NCBI GenBank assembly: GCA_050084515.1
Contig: CM114272.1
Span: forward strand, 22,816,001-22,880,000
DNA: 64,000 nucleotides
Direction of reading: 5' to 3'
DNA from: Blasia pusilla
Taxonomy: Eukaryota > Marchantiophyta > Marchantiopsida > Blasiales
The stretch's first letter is position 1. Each line of letters begins with the position of its first letter. Made by a program: the position numbers and the translations under genes. Under the pieces are notes generated by a model. That model did no database searches and was not told the origin of the DNA. It worked only from the letters and a program-made list of their open reading frames with translations. Below are positions 59,245 to 64,000 of the stretch, in pieces.

Positions 59245-60145
59245 ATGGCTACTTCTTCATCAGTTTGTGCTCGCCCTCCTCCGCTGGGTGAAGGGAAGTT
59301 AGATGGGTCTAACTATACGTTGTGGAAGTTCAAAATGAGAACTGTCCTCGAATCATTTGAGATCTGGAAAACAACCACAGGGGTCGATTCAAATCCACAA
59401 GCTAGTTTGAGTTCTGCATGTTCATCTTCATCTGGGGATATCGATCCTGTTGTATTGTTGGCATGGAGACGCAGAAACGCTGATGCTCTATATGCGATTG
59501 TCACGAATGTAACTGATTCTGTCATGACTCTCATTCAACATACAACCACTACTACTGAGGCGTGGAACATTTTGAAGAATCAGTATGAAACGAGGAATGA
59601 AACTCGGATTCAGAATCTGGAGAATCAGCTTACGTCCGAGAAATTTTCAGAAGGAGAAAGCGCGGAGCAATTTTTGACAAGGATCAAGAATCTTCAAGAT
59701 CAGATGGCGTTCGTAGGAATTTCAAAGTCTAGCGAAGATTTGGCACGTCGGTGCATAAGGATTTTGCCTCCAAGGTATGACGGTTTGGTCACTGCACTGA
59801 ATACTCAAGTAAGACCCACGTCGCTTGCTTTTGAACAATTTAATGCAATGTTGGTAGAAGAGGAAATGCGCTTCAAAGCAAGAGAGGGAAGTGATGCAAC
59901 ATTTACTGCCAACGTACAGAGAGGTAGAAATCAGGATTACAGTTAAAATGTCAAGAAAAAATTTCCAAGAAAAGCCTTCAAATACTTTTATTGTGGTAAG
60001 CTAGGTCATCTTATTAAAGATTGTAGAAAGAGGAGTGAGGATGAGAAGAACGGTTGTTTAAGACCTAAGAAGGAGTTTGGAAATTTTGTAGAACTAGGAG
60101 AACATGAAATAGATGCTTGGGTAGCAATAGAAGATTTTTGCACAT
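59245..60145 (+). pseudogene. Copia gag with defective zinc knuckle
   Basis: The ATG at 59245 opens a typical copia gag (KLDGSNYTLWKFKMR, AWNILKNQYETRNETRIQNLENQL, ILPPRYDGLVTAL). A TAA at 59944 ends the 233-codon frame, but the same frame continues with YFYCGKLGHLIKDC, a zinc knuckle whose first Cys has become Tyr. Another stop follows near 60146. Confidence 0.9.
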
Positions 60146-61437
60146 AGGCAAAACATTCCACTAAGTCAAAGAGTGAAGATGCATGGGTGCTCGATAGTGG
60201 AGCATCTAGGCATATGACCAATCATAAGGATTGGAATAGCTCCACTGACCTCTCTACAGAGCCCATCGTTGTTACTGTTGGGAATAATGCAAAGTGCCCT
60301 GTAGAAGGGAAAGGCAAAATTTCTTTAGTCTCACAAAAAGGAGATGAAAATAAGTTAACTGATGTACTGTACGTACCAGAGTTGAAGCAAAATTTGATTT
60401 CAATGGCAGTATCATGTGATCGTGACCTAGAAGTTTGTTTCAAGAAAACTGGAGCAGTCATTGAGGATGCCAATGGGAAAGTAGTGGGTGAAGGTATACG
60501 ACGTGGAAATATCTACGAGTTGTATGCTTTCACGACAAGTGTAGGTACAGATCTTAGTAGCAGTAAGTTGTGGCATGAAAGATTTGGTCACCTAAGCTTT
60601 CCCTTACTAAGTCAGATGCAGAAATCTGGCACGGTTTCTGATTTACCAATAATTTCTGGAGTATCAGATACTTGTGAAGCTTGTATGATGGGCAAGCAAC
60701 ACCGACAACCATTTCCATAAGAGTCCAGCAATAGAGCGAAGGCTCCTCTAGAGTTGATACATGTTGACCTCTGTGGTAAAATGAGAACAGTGGCATTAGG
60801 TGGTTCTTCCTACTTCTTTTTAGTTGTTGACGATTATAGTAGGAAGATGTGGATGTATTTCCTTCGTGATATGGCAAGTGCTTTTGGAAAATTTAAAGTA
60901 TGGCACAAGCTGGTTGAGAATGAGACAGGAAAGAAGGTACAAAAGCTTCGCAGCAATCGAGGAGGAGAATTCTTATCAACAGAATTCAACAAATATTTGG
61001 GGGAGCATGGAATCAAGCGACAGTTAACCACGGCATATACCCCACAACAAAATGGAGTTGTTGAGCGTCGAAACCGTATAGTGGTGGAGATGGCAAGATG
61101 TATGATGAAATCAAAAGGTTTGACAGAAGGATTTTGGGCTGAAGTTGTTAGTATTGCCGTATACATTCTAAATAGAAATGCTACCAAGTCAGTGCAAGGC
61201 ATGACTCCTCATCAATCATACTCAGGTAAGGTACCATCAGTCCAACATTTCAGGACTTTTGGTAATTAGTGTTTTGTACATATTCCTGAAGCATCCAAGA
61301 CCAAGCTGGAGTCCAAGAGCAGGAAGTGCGTCTTTATGGGATACAGTGATGAGTCTAAAGCTTATCACCTTTGGTGTCCAAAGGAAAAGAAGATGCTTGT
61401 GAGTCGTGATGTGGTGTTCCAAGAACAGCCTTGTTAA
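60146..61437 (+). pseudogene. Copia protease and integrase
   Basis: The same frame as gag continues. The protease active site is VLDSGASRHMT near 60187. The GAG-pre-integrase zinc-binding block LWHERFGHLS...CEACMMGKQHRQPF follows, and the integrase core has HVDLCGKM, VVDDYSRKMW and QNGVVERRNR (the Asp-Asp-Glu set; the SNRGGEFLS block replaces the usual SDxGGEF Asp by Asn). Stops lie at 60718, 61267 and 61435. The loss of the second catalytic Asp is an additional inactivating change. Confidence 0.9.
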
Positions 61438-63268
61438 GTGGCGGATATCAATGGTCCGTCCACATTATCATCAAACGAAGAGATAACCCACCAGAGCACA
61501 CCACCAATGTTTACACCTGATCATCAAGAAGAAGAATTTGGTAATGATTACAAAGAGCAACCTGCTCTTCCACTACGGTCATCATACCCTAGGTGGATAA
61601 AGCAGCTCTTGGATGATAAGGATCCACCAGAAACTGATGAAGTTGTTACACATCCAAGGAGATCCAAGAGACTAGAGGAGCAGAATAGAGCTTCCGCACA
61701 TCTCGTCAACATGGCCTTGATGACAGAGGTCTTGAAGGTGGAAGAGCCATCATGCTTGGATGAGGCCCTTACTCATCCTCAATGGAGAGAGGCCATGCAG
61801 ATGGAGATGGACGCTATTCAGAGAAATGAAACTTGGACTTTGGTTGAAAAGCCAAAGGACATGAAGATAATACGCACCAAGTGGATGTACAAGACCAAGT
61901 ACAAGTCGGACGGTACATTAGATAAATTCAAAGCGAGGTTGGTTGCACAAGGATGCTCACAAATCGAAGGTTTTGACTACTATGAGACTTTTGCTCCTAA
62001 TGCAAGGATGACAACCATTCGAATTATTCTAGCGGTTGCAGGAACAAGACGTTGGCCTGTATACCAATACAATGTGAAGTCTGCCTTTTTGAACGGGAGT
62101 CTCAAGGAGGAGATATATGTTTCTCAACCACCAGGTTTTGAGACATCCGGATCAGAAGAGAAAGTTTGTTTACTTCATCGAGCATTGTATGGGTTGAAGC
62201 AAGCCCCAAGGGTATGGTATCAACGAATAGATACATTCTTTCGAAAGAAGGGTCTCATCAAGAGTCTGTCAGAAGCAAATTTGTATGTGTTTTTGCGAAG
62301 ATGGGATGTATGTGTTGATAGTCCTATATGTGGATGATCTTATCATCATAAGAGACCATAGTAAGAAAATAGAGGAAATGAAGGGAGTGTTGAAATCTGA
62401 GTTTGAAATGTCAGATTTAGGTCTTCTGCACTACTTTATAGGGCTGGAAATTTGGCAACAGTCAGATTCTATTTTTCTCTCTCAGCAAAAGTATGCTAGA
62501 GAAATCTTGAAGGCATTCGGGATGACCGAGTGTAAGGCAGTGGTCTCGCCAATGGAGGTAGAGTTGAAACTCTCCATGGAGGATGTTTCACCATTGGTAG
62601 ATGAAAAGTTGTACAGAAAGCTTGTAGGCAGTTTGATATTTTTGTGTAACACTAGACCAGACATTAGCTTCGATGTGGGAGTGTTGAGTAGGTTCTCAAC
62701 TAAGCCTCGTGAGAAGCATTGGAAGTCAGGGATGCGTGTGTTCAAGTACATCAAAGGCACTATCGAGTACGACATCACCTATGGAGCAGGGACGGAAATG
62801 ACATGTTTTTGTGACTCCGATTGGGCAAGAGATTCAGACTCTCGAAGATCAGTTTCGGGTTATTGCTTCTTGGTAGGATCAGGTGTGGTGTCATGGGTCA
62901 GCAAGAAGCAACCTACAGTGGCTCTTTCTTCTACCGAGGCAGAGTACAAGGCGGCTTGTTATGCTTCTTGTGAAGTAGTATGGTTGAGATGGATATTGGA
63001 GGACATAGAAGAAGCACCAAAAAATGCTACTGTAATTTGGTATGACAATCAGAGTTGCATTGCCATAGCACATAATCCTGTGTTTCATGCTCGTACGAAG
63101 CACATAGAGATCCAATATCACTATGTTCGTGAATTGATCGAGAGAGAGGTTTTTAAGTTAGTCTATTGTCCAACAGAGGATAACTGTGCAGACATCTTCA
63201 CGAAAGCTTTGAGCAGAGATCAGCTTCACCGACATCTGAAAGGTCTTGGCATAGGTCCAAGACAGTAG
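61438..63268 (+). pseudogene. Copia reverse transcriptase and RNase H
   Basis: 61438-62337 carries the RT N-terminal half (WREAMQMEMDAIQRNETW, KARLVAQGCSQ, YNVKSAFLNGSLKEEIYV, HRALYGLKQAPRVWY). A frameshift in the T-rich stretch near 62290 moves to 62285-63268, which has the active-site YVDDLIII, GSLIFLCNTRPDI, and RNase H (CDSDWARDSDSRRS, LSSTEAEYKAA, WYDNQSCIAIAHNPVFHARTKHIEI). The final stop is at 63268. Confidence 0.93.
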
Positions 63269-63288
63269 TCCACATGAGAGTGGATATT

Positions 63289-63297
63289 GAGGGGGGG
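63289..63297 (+). promoter_or_regulatory. Polypurine tract of the copia element
   Basis: GAGGGGGGG immediately before the 3' LTR start TGTTGG. Confidence 0.85.
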
Positions 63298-63748
63298 TGT
63301 TGGATTCTCAACATCCACTTCTCTAAGCACCATTAATCTGATCGGCCCACTTGTATGAGGAGAAGCCTAGATTGATGGTTCCGACTTAGATGTCGGAGGA
63401 GTCATAATAATATGACGTAGGTGGTTTTAGGAGTAGCGTTACTAGATTTATCTAACCCTATATTGCATCAGGGTGTGGGGCACCCTGATGCAATATAGGG
63501 TTAGATAAACCACCTATATGCAAAATTTTTCTATTAATAAAAACGAAGAAAAATAGGTAAAAACCCTAGTTTTCTCGAGTAGTCAAATAGTCAAGAGCCG
63601 CAACGGTAGCGGATTCTCGTATGTCGAGTTATCTCCATGTTCAAGTTCCATCGAAGCTCTTCTGTGAGCGCACGGATGGACTAGGCCACTTTGTATCTCT
63701 AAGTTTTGTAAAGATTTCAGTGATTTCGTCACTTTTTGTTTTCTCACA
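63298..63748 (+). repeat. 3' LTR of the copia element (451 bp)
   Basis: Matches the 5' LTR end to end apart from substitutions and a private 56-bp insertion at about 63464-63519. Confidence 0.95.
63447..63509. repeat. Perfect hairpin in the 3' LTR, 29-bp arms, 5-nt loop
   Basis: Arms 63447-63475 and 63481-63509 are exact reverse complements around TGGGG. The outer part of the arm is ordinary LTR sequence (TTTATCTAACCCTATAT). The inner part (TGCATCAGGGTG) is not LTR sequence. The 5' LTR lacks the whole extra 56 bp. Confidence 0.95.
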
Positions 63749-63753
63749 TCAAG

Positions 63754-64000
63754 ATGTTGATAAAAGGGAAGATGTGAAGAGGAAAAATCGGGTCATTTGT
63801 TGAGGGCTATAAGCACTAAAAAGGGAAAGACAATCTCAACCATGCATGGGCATAGAATTATCTCCAATGTAAGTTAATTCGTTATGAAAAATTCCCTTTA
63901 TTTAACATTTCCATTAATTTGTTATCAACTCCATTATACCTTTCGCATTTATCAGGCTTCCTATTCTATCCAATCATACCCGTATACGTGATTTCTGAAA
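63754..64000. other. Right flank of the copia insertion
   Basis: Continuation of the sequence interrupted by the copia element, including the rest of the split ORF to 63803, then AT-rich sequence. Nothing else is recognised. Confidence 0.4.

Larger units (their letters stand above)
58778..63748 (+). mobile_element. Ty1/copia LTR retrotransposon, complete but inactive
   Basis: Bounded by 5-bp target duplications TCAAG (58773-58777 and 63749-63753). Order: 5' LTR, Met-tRNA primer site, gag, protease, integrase, reverse transcriptase, RNase H, polypurine tract, 3' LTR. Integrase before RT defines Ty1/copia. The polyprotein is broken by five in-frame stops (59944, about 60146, 60718, 61267, 61435) and a frameshift near 62295. 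LTRs differ by roughly 18 substitutions over 395 bp by eye, similar in age to the gypsy element. Confidence 0.95.
58696..63803 (+). pseudogene. Small ORF split by the copia insertion
   Basis: Joining 58696-58777 to 63754-63803 (one copy of the TCAAG duplication) gives a continuous 43-codon frame from ATG to TGA, beginning MAKVHSLLAVVERATLCDV and ending KRKNRVIC. The frame is open across the junction and can extend upstream without a stop for at least 11 codons, so it may be an exon. No family is recognised. It could be part of the transposon-like gene to its left or a chance frame. Confidence 0.3.

Overview
The window looks like nuclear DNA of a land plant. Three things support this: a plasma-membrane-type P-type H+-ATPase sequence with plant-like residues throughout, a leucine-rich-repeat protein with a plant LRR N-terminal cap and a proline-rich tail, and plant-type retrotransposons primed by initiator Met-tRNA (primer sites beginning TGGTATCAGAG). 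A non-seed plant such as a moss or liverwort would fit the intron-free H+-ATPase and the unusual non-LTR retroelements, but this is inference and the species cannot be named. Nothing prokaryotic (operons, CRISPR, IS elements) is present. No rRNA or tRNA gene was recognised.

Layout. 0.2-0.8 kb: 3' fragment of a non-LTR retroelement. 0.8-9.6 kb: mostly unassigned, with one good gene on the minus strand, a secreted LRR/proline-rich protein (6500-7387). 9.6-19.6 kb: AT-rich or unassigned sequence with short repeats and a Helitron-like end. 19.6-20.3 kb: another fragment of the same non-LTR family, minus strand. 20.3-26.8 kb: moderately GC-rich DNA with hairpins and no recognisable gene. 26.9-35.9 kb: two decayed, diverged non-LTR elements lying head to head (B on minus, A on plus). 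Both appear to code for an N-terminal zinc finger, a reverse transcriptase, a CCHC knuckle and a restriction-like endonuclease (RLE) instead of an APE nuclease. B carries two insertions of a roughly 0.3 kb hAT-like MITE. 36-40 kb: Helitron-like ends and unassigned DNA. 39.9-42.9 kb: an H+-ATPase pseudogene without introns, with one in-frame stop and a 280-bp insertion of the 3' end of a B-type element flanked by an 11-bp target duplication. 43-49.4 kb: AT-rich DNA with a 180-bp Helitron-like element and another MITE copy. 49.4-56.1 kb: a Ty3/gypsy chromovirus-type element on minus with a truncated 3' LTR. 56.1-58.6 kb: a long (GA)n tract, a decayed En/Spm-like transposase-associated gene and a dense field of TGACT/AGTCA motifs. 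58.8-63.75 kb: a complete but inactive Ty1/copia element with a 5-bp target duplication, inserted into a small open reading frame. Its 3' LTR carries a private 56-bp insertion that makes a perfect 29-bp-arm hairpin.

Overall this is a transposon graveyard with at most one plausibly intact host gene. The most unusual content is the family of RLE-type non-LTR retroelements (at least five copies or fragments here), one of which helped to inactivate the proton-pump copy.
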